Source of the DNA: Adiantum capillus-veneris
Lineage: Eukaryota > Streptophyta > Polypodiopsida > Polypodiales > Pteridaceae
Assembly: GCA_014529385.2 (NCBI GenBank)
Contig: CM043945.1
Coordinates: 2,267,312 to 2,331,311 of the forward strand
Reading direction: 5' to 3'
DNA length: 64,000 nucleotides
Part shown: one piece after another, positions 21,159-34,700 of the stretch
Numbering within the stretch: position 1 is the stretch's first letter
Layout of the letters: each line of letters starts with the position of its first letter
Notes under the pieces: model-generated
The model's input: the letters and a program-made list of their open reading frames with translations, nothing else
Told to the model about the DNA's origin: nothing
Database searches by the model: none
Program-made: the position numbers and the translations under genes

Positions 21159-22281
21159 CTACACAGGAAAAGCAGAGCTTTAAATTAATAAAAGAACGAT
21201 AGAGGCTAAAATCACTCAATGATTCTAGTACACATCAAGAACCTGATACAAATGTAAACATAAAGCAGCCCTCACCAAGGGCGGACATGAGTAACACAGG
21301 AGACTAGCTAAAAGAAAATGCTTATGATGATGCATTTCCTGCTCTTCTTTCTTGAAAAAATGGGTGCTGCCCTTTTGCCAAAATTGTTGCAATACCAGCC
21401 AGATTTTACAATATTCAGCATTGATACTCATATAAAGAATTTCTTCCTTCATTGTTCATCAGGTTACAGTTGTCTGATCAAAAGAACTCAACAAATATTA
21501 CGTCCCGCTGTACGTCATACACTGTTGATTCGGAATGAACGTATTGCAGCAAGCTTTTCAAGTTGGAAACCTAGAAGAGAACTTTTAATGTGCCTTAAAC
21601 AATGTCCATAAGAAACCTGAAACCTGATATGCAACCACACAATGTATGCCGTCAACTCATCACCAGATGCAGCTTTCAACGTTAAAATGCATTTCATTGC
21701 AGAGATGAACAACTAAGAAGGGCCAGAAACTTCTCGATAAAGAACAGACAACACTCTTACTGCATGAACAAATAGCACTCTACTCACTCCAAGATGTTCT
21801 GCCTAGAAGATGGTTCAAGCTGAAGCACAACATCCAGATCCAGGTCTTTCATTGGTGCAAAAGCAGACTTCTCACTTTTGTTTGCTATGCGGCCTTCAGA
21901 AGAACCTTTCAGGTCATAGATTCTACCCATTGGACACTTGGAAGCAAAAACATTGCCCATTACCACAACTCGAACCTGCTAAATGACATATATAGCTGTG
22001 ATTAGATTTTTGTTCCCATGTAATACACAACAGGGATGTAACCAAACTAAGCACTGCCATACTGCATTTTTTGAAGCAGCAAAGAAAACTTAGTCAAGTG
22101 TGTACTTTGCCATTATTAACTTACCTTTTGACCACCAGCAAGTTTCACACCATGAAGCCCCGAAGAACTTTGTGAGAAGAGTATTTTGATAACTGTAAAT
22201 GTGCTTACAGTACCTTTGAAGCATTTTGAGAAATGTCTACATGAAAATCAACAAGGAACAAATCGAATATATATGTAATGT

Positions 22282-22372
<91 letters not shown>

Positions 22373-25300
22373 TTTTCTTTCTACGGATCTATTGTAGCTT
22401 TGTGGACTTCCGCAAAGCATTTGACACAGTACCCAGAGCCAGATTGATGCGCAGATTACAGGAGATGGGAGTACCCACAGAGCTCATTTGGGGGGTCATG
22501 GCAATGTACAAGTCAGTGGTGGGGCATGTACGCACCCCAGAGGGCTTGTCCGCACCGGTTGCGCGTCGTACTTTTTCAACATGAATCAACTTGTTGACTC
22601 TTCAAGAGGGAGACGAGAGCTCCGAGAGCATCCTAATGAGGCGATCTGATGTTTTATCCCCCTTTCAAAGCTAACAAAGCTATCAAAATATCCATAATAG
22701 CAAACCTACAGAAGATACACTTTTGCCCTCTTTATTGCTAATATTCTCTCTTAATCATGGCATACACTTTCTCGATTGCATAGCTCATGCTCTCTTATCT
22801 TCCATATATTTATCTTATTGTAATTCATGCTCCATGAGATGAATAAAGAGGCGGAAGGCAAACACCCAATCATATTGATTGAGGAGAATGGTTGGTACTC
22901 TGTATGGTGTCGTGTGTTTTGATTCTTGCTTATGTTGCTCTCTTTGTGTATTGTGATTATTCAATCAATCGTTTTGTTGAATTTATTTTGATTAAATTGA
23001 TCAAAGTTGTGTTGAAAATCTTGGAGTGCTCTGAATAGCGTCCTCCCGCGAAAAGCGATGTCAAACTGCTGTATAAAAGACAAAGCCTTCGAAGCATCTG
23101 AATATCCTGAGAAAGTGTCAAATTTAATTGACTGTCCACCTTCCTTAAGCTCTCGGACTTTCTTGCTTTTATCTTCCAGAAAGTCATACTGGTTGGCTTT
23201 ATAAAAATTCTTCTTGTTCGCATAAAAGTTTCCATCAGAATCTGAGCTATCTGTAGACGAGTCCTCAATAGAACTGTCAAGTCTCTGGGCGAGATTTAGA
23301 CTTCTTTGCCTTTCTCTTGCCTTTCCGAAGCGTTGCTTATTGCTTCGCTTTTTTACCTTTTCTGTCTTCTTCGCTCGAATCCGAGGAGCTAGAAGAACTG
23401 TCAGAAGAAGAAGAAGAAGAAGAAGAAGAAGAAGAACTAGGTACTCCTTCAAATCGAACATGCTTCTTCTGTTTCTTTGCTTTGTCAAATGTCGATTGAC
23501 GACCCAAATAACCTGGAAAGTCAGTGCTTTTCTTTTGCTTTTTGCCATGCTTTTTGGCTTTCTTCTGTGCGCCAAAAAGCTGAGCAATCCGTGCATCAAC
23601 CACCTCTTCTAGTTCCTTCTGTGAATATTGTTTGGGATCAGAAGGTTTCTTGAAAGCAGATTTCGGGGGTGGTGTAGTGGTTTTCTGCCACTGCTCATGC
23701 ACTTCCTGAAAAGAAGTCTCGCTCATATATTTTGCAAATTTGGGATCCTTCACAAAATTGAGCATCATCTTCGTTGCATCGCCGATTAATTGATGACGCT
23801 CCATCTCTTGTCTCTCGGCCTGAGTAGGCCGAGGCGGGCCATACTCTCTGCCTGAATCTTCGTTGTGATCCCAGCCCGCATCTGCAAATGCTGAGGGAGT
23901 CGATTGATCCTTGTGTGGAGCCATAGGTTCCGCGGAAAAAAACTTGGGGATCGGATTTCCCGTAGAAGGGAAATAAGTCGTGCTCTCATACCACTGTAAC
24001 AGACTTGGTGTCATAATAATCAATATCTAATTCTCCTAAATGATTTTCTCATGTTAAACTGATCATTTAATGTGCCAGGGGAGAAAAAGCTAGAATATTG
24101 GTTAAGTTAGCAGACCGACCACAGTAGGGATCCAAAGAAGGGAAATTAGGGATCCAAAGGGGGGGCCATCTGCAAAAGAACAATGTGCAACAATGGGCTT
24201 AAAAGACCATAAGGTTCAGCCCATTAAGACTTCCAAAATGCTAAGGTTCCAAAATTCAAAGGTTGTGTCCAAAGGCCAAACACTAGGGAAATTGGATGCT
24301 TGGTGTGTGTCATTAAAAGTCTTCTCAAGGCCTACAAAGGAGGGGGAGAGCCCAAGAAGTAGGGGATGAGAGAGAAAGTCACACGCACACACACTCCCTT
24401 TACACAAAGGGAATGAGGGACACATGTCAGCTCCCTAGCCCAGATGCCCACAAGGTGTACCCAATTCCTATTGGATGGCCTTGGAGGTGGACCAATGAGA
24501 ATTAGGCTAGAGTAAATCTAGTTTAATTAATTTAAAAACACTTAATAAAAGAACCAATGAGAATTAAGCTCTCTAGAAGACTATTGGACAGTCTCCCAAG
24601 GGGACCAATGAGCATTCAGCAGCCCAATGGCTTGCTTGATTCTTATTGGCCAGGAGGCAAAGGGGTCCAATGAGAGTTTAGTTGCATTTATTAATTACCT
24701 AAAGCTCTCACAAAAGGGGAAAGCGGGACACATGTCAGAAGACTATCACTTATACTGCTTAATTACCATTGGCTAGGCCTGGGGAGGTCCAATGAGACAG
24801 TAGCATGAGCAAATAGCAAGAGGGGTCGACCAAGAGAGAGAGGGGGCTGAATTTTCAAAGGCATTGTTGCCTCTCACACACACACAACTCATGTGTGGAA
24901 GTAAGAAGACTCTCTCTCTCTCTTCTCAAGCTTTAATGGAAAGCTTATCACCTACTCCAAGCTTGTGAGAAGGGAGGCCTACACCAACAACTCTTGGCTT
25001 TGTGACGCAAATCCAACCAAGAGCCAAGCTTCAATGCATGCTCATCTCCTCTACCATGCTAATTACTAAGCTAAGCTATGCTAATATGAGTGATTATGTG
25101 AGGAGATGTACATCTTTCTCGGAAGAATACTCCTTCCTCTCAATCTACTCTCATACCCCGCTAGCTCTCACCATCTTCGAAGGTGTGTGAGGTCTTGGGT
25201 CTGAGACCGTGAGGGAATTGATGTTGTGTTTGATAAGTGTTTTGCTAGGTGCATGAAGTTTCCATCTTCATTGCACTAGCTAGTCTTGAAGGAACACACA

Positions 25301-28300
25301 GAATTGTATTGTACAATGTCTCTCTTGATGGGAGAAACCATAATACAAAGCCTTTTGGAGGGGGGACCGGCTCCATGCAAATCCGGTCCTCAACTGTTGT
25401 CAATAGCTTAATTTCTCTCTCTTTTGAAAGTATTGTTCATGCTATCTAACTAGGTGTTATGCTTTTTGTTGCTCTCTCCACCCAAGCACTCTTGTTATTC
25501 TCATTAGGAAACTATTCTAATGAAATGCTCACTATGTTCATGCCATTTTCCGCTACACACAAGTTATTAGGCCATTAAATGTTACATTGGTATCAGAGCA
25601 CAAGGTTTCTCTTTTCTTGCTCAAGAAGGGAGGTCCTCAAGCTAGCTATAAATGGTTGGTATTTTTAATTGCATGTGAGTAAGTAGAATAGGGATTTTTC
25701 AGCCTTGTAGTGCGCCTGCCTTCGTGCAGTTAACGGGGCATCACCGTCGAGAGCTATGGTCTTAATAGTGGAGTCCTACAGGGCTTGCCTACGGCTTAAG
25801 CACTATTGAGCTATTAGAAGCTTGACAGGAGCCGGTGTTGTTTTGGTGTTTGAACGACCCTCTCTTCTATTCCTTGCAATTAATGGTATTCGAGCCACGG
25901 GTACAGTAGCTTGAGTGCTTTTTCTAAAGGGGTAAAGAGGAGTAGCAACTAGGGCTTAAAGTGCCAAAGTACACCTAAAAAGTTTACACCTAAAAGTTGT
26001 TAGAATGGCTGACAATAGTAAAGAGAGTGAAATTAATGTTGATAACTTTGATTTTGCTAATGAGCAAGCTACTAATGATGCCCCGATGCTTGTTAACTAT
26101 CTTGTTTCTAGGCTTCAACAAGCCATGGGCAATCCATCTCTCCAAAGTGAAGTGCAACAGCAGCTCCGTGCTCATGGGATTCTCCAAGCTCCTTACCATG
26201 ACGAGAGAACACCTAGGAGGCCTCCTTGTGAGACTTCCAAAAGAGGTCTCTCTCCAATTCGGGAAGAAGAAGAGGATCCATACGAAAGGCTCAAGAATTT
26301 ACTTCTTGATGATGCATCTCCTTCCCAAAGGAGAACTCAAGAGCCTCCACCGAAGGAACGAGAAAGAAGTGAGTCTCCCGCCACCTCGGCGGAGATGGCT
26401 CCACGAAGACGGCAGGCTAAACGCTCTCCATCGCCTCCCAAGCGGAGAAGGCCATCGCATACTTCTCCACACCATAATTCAAAGAGGGATGATAAAAAGC
26501 AAGAGAAGAAAAAGGCGAGAAAGAGGACACCCTCTTCTCCATCTTCTTCATCCTCTTCCTCTTACGAAAGTGATGGTGAAGACAACGAAGATCAAGGCAA
26601 GAAAAAGGTGAGAAAGAGGTCACCGTCTTCTCCATCTTCCTCAAATTCTTCACCTTCTGAAGAAAGAGATGGTGCAACCTTTGAACCATCAAAAAGAAGA
26701 GGCCATAGGAAATCCTATGCCGCATGGAAGAAGTCGTCCAAGCTCAAGAAGTTCAAAGAGGGAGGGAAGAGTATCTCTTTCCTTACCTATGATGGCACCT
26801 TTGGTGCTACGGCCAAAGACTGGCGCCCCTTTCGGTATTTCTTTTTGTATTAATCAATCATCAAAGTACAAGAGATCAGAGGACCCTCGAGGAGTTGTAC
26901 TTTTGCAAGCATAATAATAAAGAGATACCGAAAGGGGCGCCAGTCTTAGGGGCTACTGCATCTACATGTTGTCTCTCTCTATGCTCCTATTTAAGTTCAG
27001 TGCTTTTGCAGTTTCTGTTCGTGTGTTGCTATTGATTTCTTGCTTGGAGTGTCCAAGCCTGTAACACTTCCACATAAAAAGCCATAGTTACAGGGAATGG
27101 TCATTTTCAAGTCGTCGTTCCCCGTTCCCATTCTAGCTTCCCATTTCGTGTTTCAGACGTGAGTATCCGCAAGAGGGAATGGCATTCCAATCCAGTTGCC
27201 ATTCTTTGTTCCCCATTCCAATTTTCCATTCCGGATAACTATGCAGAAAGCTCCATTTGAGATTGCTTAGGGTGACAAGAAAATTTCACCAATTTTGAGT
27301 TCAAGATCCTTAAAGGTCTCAAGAAATGCAAGAAAAGGCAGCAGATAAACATCGACCAGTTTTGGAGCTTAAGGAAGTGGTTTGGGGATTCTTCTCGAGT
27401 GAGAAGGCCAGACTAAGAAAACTTCGAGGAAAGGATAAGTTAACCGAAGCTTAATATGCGGAATCACGAGCCTTTCCACTTCACATAAAGGATAAATGAT
27501 GCATCTTTCAGATTCATGGTCCCCTCGTAACTCTTTTCGACAAGTTTAGAAGGTGAAACGTTTCAAGCATTGAAACGTTTTGCTTGGTCGGGTGAACACA
27601 TGCTGATTCAATAGCAACAAATTCCAATTTGTTTCAATCTTTCACCAGTTTTGATGCTTACCCAATTTTATGCAAGGACATTTTTGTCCCACGCTTCACT
27701 ATGCTCTATCAATAGGCTGGAATGTTTCGGTGTGAAACAAACATTTCGAGAGTGAAACTGTTCGAACTTGAAATGTTTTGTGGGGACTCTGTATCATTTC
27801 AAATTACTACTGTCCCATCGTTGCAGATACACTACGCTTTTGAAGTAAGTCTTCTTCGACCTTTTGTAGTAGAAGCGCTAGAGGATATGGTTGCAGATGA
27901 GCAACCAGAAGTTATGGAAAGAAGAAAATATTTTGACGAAAACTGGTGTATAATAAAAGAAAGATAATAGGCAAGGTGATCTCGAGATACCTTGGATAAG
28001 TTCCAAGAATTATCTGGCTTTGGGTGTGGGGTGGCTGGAAGGAGGTAAGTTGGCATACCAATACATACATAGACAACAAAAGCAGGCACATACAACGTAG
28101 ACAAGAAAAGAAATTGTATGCAGCAAACAAACAGACACGATCAGCAAAGAAGAAAAACCGCAGACAAAACAAAAAAAATTGTGGAGATTAGCTGCAAAAA
28201 AGGGGGACGTACAAGCAGGCATAAACTGACCGGGAGGTGGAATGGGAGGAAAGAAGAAAAAAGCAGTCAAAACAGAAAAATTGCAGAGATTAAATGCAAA

Positions 28301-28414
28301 AAAGGGGGACATAGGGACAGGCACAAACTGACCGAAAGGGGCGTAATGGGAGGTCAGACTCCCCTCGCAAGTGCCTCCACAAGTGCAAGGCCCATTCGTG
28401 CTGAAATTGTAAAA

Positions 28415-28465
<51 letters not shown>

Positions 28466-28699
28466 TACGACGTTAAAACTCTCTTCTTCTCAGGTGTGTG
28501 TGTGGGTGTGGGTGTGGGTGTGTGCTAATAAAAACAGGAAAATGGTATAACCTTTCTATCACCCAAGTGTGGTAGATTGGTTATGCCATTTCCCTCTTGA
28601 ATAATAGGTCTTCAGTTCAACTCTCCTTGTCGGCTAGATCTTTAAGGTCTCTTGGGATAGTTTCCTACGACGTTAAAACTCTCTTCTTCTTCTTCTTCT

Positions 28700-28744
<45 letters not shown>

Positions 28745-31700
28745 GTCCTCACCTACAAGCACCATGGGACCCAAACCAATACAGCAAGCAACCCCCCCGA
28801 AACCGGACATCATGGAAGGGAATACGCCACCATGCTCATTACGAGACATATGGGGACTCATCTCCTCGATGCACACCACCATCATGAAGCAGAGCGATGA
28901 AATCAAAGACCTAGCTCTAAAAAACCAAGAATTGGAACACAAGCTCCAAATGCAAGACCTACGAGTCCGTCACCAAGAGGAGAAGATGCAGGAGCTCCAG
29001 GGTGCTCTTGATAAGCATACAGCTACAATGCAAGACACGCTAGCCACACATGATGAAAAGATTGCGCAAATGAATGTATCTGAAAATGTGGGCTCTTGGA
29101 AAGATGCATTGACAAACACACCAATGCCTCAGACTTCCTCAATGAACAGAGACATGTATGCTAATGAGGATGACAAAGAATACACTGAACAAGAGAAAAG
29201 AAAAATGAACATCGTGATACGGGGCATCCCCGAATCCGACAACAAGAAGGTCATTACCTTGAACACCGACATCACGGAAATGATCTCCGCTAACTTCGGA
29301 ATGCATGATGTGGTGGTATATGGTGCACATCGAGTAGGCAAGAAGAAACCAGAAGCAAATCGGGCAATCGTATGCACACTTCTCGATGCCCGCAAGAGGG
29401 CTATTATCCTCGACAACGCCCACATCTACTTAAAGGATAGCGCACTATACATCAGTGAAGATAGAACGCCGAACCAACAAAAGACCAGACGTGAAGCATA
29501 CGAAGCTTGCATGAACAAAAAAACAGCCCAAGCGGACACGAAAGGGGAAGCAAAAGAGGAAACAAAATGACAATGCGAGACCCATGGGTTCACGGAACTA
29601 CACGTGACAAGCTGGAATTGCAGAGGCTTCCCGTGGCATAAAGGAGAAGGATTAACGGAAGTCCTACCACAAGCCGACATTCTCTTTTTATTGGAAACAT
29701 GGGAACACGATGCATGTAGAATACCGCACATTGAAGGATATGTCACACACTCCCTACGGATGCCATGTACAAAAATGAGGGGGCAAGGAGGAGTCGCAGT
29801 GATATACCAAGAAGAACTCAGAAAAATGATCACAATTTGCAAGACAGATGCTCATTACCGGTACATATGGATCAAGTTTGACACAAAACCTAAACCTATG
29901 TTCATTGCCGGGTGCTACATCCCCCATAGAGAGTCACCATTCTATGGTGCCTTCAATGTAGAGAAGAATTACCCTTTCGAGGATCTGTATGCCGATATCC
30001 ATGCCTATGCACAAGAAGGGATGATTATGCTTATTGGGGACATGAATGCTCGCATAGCACATGCGCAAATGCAAATGGTGGATCTCATGACACCTCCAAT
30101 GCTTGAACATAATGAGATACTAGATCCCACATGGGAGAGATGTTCGAAAGATCTTATTACAAACCCGCAAGGTATTGCATTGCTCAACTAATCGCCGTCA
30201 ATGGAACTTACAACTAATCGCCGTCAATGGAACAAGTAAGTTAGAAAAATCGGGAGAATGCACATGCTACACGGCCAACAAAGGCATGAGTGTTATTGAT
30301 TATGTATTGATTGCATATGAGGCATCCCATATTGTAAGTAATTTTACAATAGGGAAGAGGTCACCCAATTCGGACCGCACCCCAATCCATGTATGGCTAC
30401 AAGTTCCCACTCAAAAAGCACAAAAACAGCCCCATGCCCGATCATGGACATACAAAATGCAAGTGGACAAGAAAAGAATGTATGCAGAACATCTAGACAA
30501 TGCGCGTGCTCATGTACCCATGCCATCACACATTGAACAAACATGGCCAATTTTCAAACAAGCTCTATGTGACGCCGTGGAACAAACAATGGGAAAAGCG
30601 CATCGGCGAGGAAATCATGTTAAAGGGCTACCACATAACCCATGGTTTGATGAAGAGTGCAAGTATGTCAAAAAAGAAATTGCGGGCACTGTCAACGACA
30701 AACACGGAATGGAAAACTCTATCAAAAGACTACACAAATCTCAAGAGGCGGAAAAGAAGAAACTATGAGCTACGCACGGAGACACAAGCCATAGCCAACT
30801 TCAAGAAAAATCCCAAAAAGGAATGGCTGAAAATAAAAGGACGGAGACATGACATTATGGGGGACATAAGGACAGATGACATGTACATGTATGTGGAACA
30901 ACTATATGTGCATAATAATGCGGAAGATATGCCACACATGCAAACCGATCTCCATGCCCAAGACCACTTTGATTCCGAAAGAGTTAAAAAAGGCATACAG
31001 AAACTTGCAAATGGGAAAGCTCCGGACATACTACACTTGAACTCAGAAATGCTTAAATGGTCAGGTACGAGAGCCAGAGAGTGGATACATAGATTCATAG
31101 AATGCTAAACCAAGTCATTGTTCAAGGGCTACCAGAGGATTGGCAAAAGAATTGGATCAAAGCACTTTACAAAAAAGGGGATGTAAATCAGCCTACCAAC
31201 TACCGTACCATTATGGTAGCATCTTGCATGGCAAAGCTTTTGGGAAGCATCTTAGAACAAAGCATAAGCACATGGGCAGAGACAAATGAAAAACGAGCAA
31301 AAGAACAAGCAGGTTTTCGACCAAAACATAGCACCATTGATCACCTTGTTTCACTCAGGGTATTAATGGAAGAGAGTCGGCTAAAGGGAAAAACATTATA
31401 TTGTTGCTTTGTAGATTTCACCAAAGCCTTTGACACGGTCCCGAGAATGGGTATATGGAAAAGGATGGAATGCATAAAAGTACCGATGCATCTCAAGAGC
31501 GCGGTAGCACGTCTCTATGACAGAGTCATATGTCAACTAAAAACGCACAAAGGGCTGTCCAAAGCTTTCTCTAGCAACATGGGGGTCAAACAAGGATGCC
31601 CTCTCTCCCCTACTCATTTTGGATTGTGCATTGATCAAATAGAAAGCTTCCTCCCTCAACTAGAAGGGGATGAACCAGCCATCGGGATGCTTACACTTCT

Positions 31701-34700
31701 CATGCTCATCTATGCAGACGATGTGGCTCTTTTCGCCCATGACATTACAGCTCTACAGAAATTGGTCGATGCGTTACATGCTTTTTGTGAAAATATGGGT
31801 CTATCAATCAATGTAGACAAAACAAAGTTCATGATTGTAAAGACTCGTAAGATGGATATCCACGCCCCCCTCATGTATCAAGGGAAACAAATTGAGAAAG
31901 TCGACAGTTTCAAGTACTTGGGGATTGAAATCCCGTGCAACTATGCTTGGGGACAATTGCTTGGGGACAATGCGCACATAATAGAATTGACATCGGCCAT
32001 GCCAAGTACTATCAATTTGAAAACATGTGCACACAAAGGAGCATAAAAAGATGGGAGATAAAAGCGACCATTTTTGAGACATGCGTAGTGCAAGCCATCC
32101 TCTACGGAGTGGAAATCTGGGGAGCAAGCATTTCAGCCCACACATGGAATGAAATTGAAAAAATTCAGAAAAAGTTTCTATATCGACACATGGGGGTCAA
32201 AAAGACGAAACCATACTCCGTGCTACTCTTGGAGACAGGCAAGAGACCACTAGAAATGAAAGCATTGCAAAAAAAGTACACGTATATCATGAAGGTCAAA
32301 GCGATGCCTACTACTCGAATCCCCCGCATTGCATGGGAAACGGGATTTGCGCCGCAAAGGACAAAAAAAAAAGCAAATTTCTGTCATCGAGCCTCATACA
32401 GGACATTAAGAAATGGTTCGCTAAATGGAATGTAGAGGCATATGTGGACATGCCTATTGAGGAGGGCAAGGAGGGAGAACACATGCTGAATTTTGAAATT
32501 GCATTACTAAATAGCCTCCACACCAAGTGGAAGACAACGCAACACCGCTCGAAATTTGAATACTATTGCAAGCATGTCAACACAAAGTATTGGGAAGGCT
32601 ATAGCACAAACCCAATGGAAACCCAAGACCACATACGAACACCCATGCCCCACATGGCACGAAGAGCCATCTCTTTGATGCGCACAAGGTCACGTATGCT
32701 CAAAATAGAAACAGAGGGCTGGCTGAAAATTGATGCTTCTAAACGGATATGCACATCATGTACAATGCAAGCTCCCGAAGATGAAGCACATGTGACATTG
32801 GAATGCCCAAAATACGCTCACATCCGGGCTAATTTTCAACCACTTCTAAGCGGTTTCCCTACCTTTGCGGACCTATTATCCAAGACAGACCCCTCCCCTA
32901 CAGCTCTCAGAACATACCTCACCTGCATACTTGAGCATCAAAAGACACTCATAGGAACACAAAAAGAAAATAACACACACCACACCATACACCCCCGTGA
33001 GGGAAGACTATGTATCACTTTGAGGTCCCATGGGTCATTTCTGGCCCTCCGTGGACGTTAATACCAAATCAAATCAAATCAAATCTCTCTCTCTCTCACA
33101 CACACACACACACCTACCATCATTAACTTGACACTAAAGAGGAGCAAAGGAGACTTGTGCGTTCCTTATACGTCAGGATCTGTCGCCTCAAAGATCAAGA
33201 TAATGTTGATGAAGAGGTGAAAGAACTCGTGACTATGACAGGGGTCAATGAGCCAACGGATACGAGGTCTTCGAGAGTGGGCAATAAGAAAAGTGGAAGC
33301 AAGGGGAAAACCTCAAAGGCAAGGGCACTCATCCTTCGTTTCCCCTCCATGGAAGCGCAGAAGGACTTTTTGAAGGAGAGACCAACTCTTAAGACGACGG
33401 ACATCTTTCTTGGAGATGACCTCACCCTCTTGCAGATTGCTCATATGCAAGAGGTAATGCCAGGTATTAGAGCGACAAGGGAAAAAGGCAAGATTGCTTT
33501 TTACCGGGATGGAAGGGTGGTGATGTAACAGACTTGGACACTCCAAGTCAAGAATCCCCACCAGGAGGTTTTTCCGACCCTTTTCCACCTACGACACCGA
33601 TCGCACTAACTCCTATGGAGGCTTTCGACAAGAGGATGATGGACAAGAAGTTAGAACCCGAAGCACGAAAAGCAGAAAGAGACGCAGAAAGCAAAGCCTA
33701 CAAAGAAGACATGGCAGCCATCGAGCGTAAGTACCAAGAAAGAAGGGCAGCCATAGAAGCAAAATTTTATCGCGAGAACAAAGCACAAATGCAAGAGTTA
33801 TTGAGACTCTTTTCTCAAGCTCAGGCACAGATGCAACAGAATCGGGAAAAGAAGACTCTCTCAGTCTCTTCTTCTCCAAAGTATGACCCACAGGATTTGC
33901 ATGATTGTGTGAAGCATGATGATGATTTGAATGACAATGATAAGCATGATGATTTGGATGCCAATGATTTGCATAATGATTTGGATGACACTGACAAGCA
34001 TAATGATTTACATGATCAAGATGTGATTTCTTCCAAGCATGATGAGTTGCATGAAGATGATGTGATTGTTCACAAGGATGATGTGTTAGTGGATGCTTTT
34101 TCTAGCACAGCTAACCTCGTTGTAGATTCGATCAATCACCAAGAATCGATCTTGGCTTCCGAGTCGAGGTCCACAGATCCCCCACAAGAAGATTCGATAA
34201 ATCCCGCAGAAGCGATCTTGGCTCTCGAGCCTAGGTCCAAAGAACCATCACAGGAAGTATTATGTGTTCGCATGATTGATACGCACGCATTGTTCGAGTG
34301 TTTCATTCGTGAAGGTTTCCTGTATTTTAGTCAACATCGTTATGTGATCCCTTTTCCTAGGCATGACATTGCATGTTGAGCACGTTTCTCTCATGGATGA
34401 GCACGCATATATGCGTATTGTTCATGAAAAGCTGAAAAGTTTGTATGTAAGGAAGTCGCATTCCATGTCTCTTCCTTGGCATGACACAGTTTCCGAACGA
34501 GCACATGATAGTATGAGCACCAAGCATGGGCATTTCCATTGTGATTTGCCACAAATGATTGATTTTGATCAAACAGAAAAGATTCGAGCGCATGGTTTGC
34601 ATGTGTTTGATGAACGGGTTGTCACTCCATCTCTATGTTCATCTACATTGCATACATAGTCTTTAGCGAAGACAAGATTTTTTTCCTTCACTTTACATGG

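Larger units (their letters stand above)
28743..33085 (+). mobile_element. LINE D, full-length non-LTR retrotransposon bounded by (TC)n
   Basis: A second, diverged LINE family: ORF1 (28,764-29,570) and a broken ORF2 (29,571-33,061), then the tail AAATC repeated four times. It has TC repeats on both sides (28,703-28,742 and 33,084-33,097). The 3' end has the same hairpin-plus-ACGTTAA arrangement as LINEs A-C, but here it lies inside the last codons of ORF2. Confidence 0.9.

Noticed and set aside
23317-23612. Poly-Glu and poly-Arg ORFs on the plus strand near 23,400
   Set aside because: They are opposite-strand shadows of the Ser-rich tract of the minus-strand gag.
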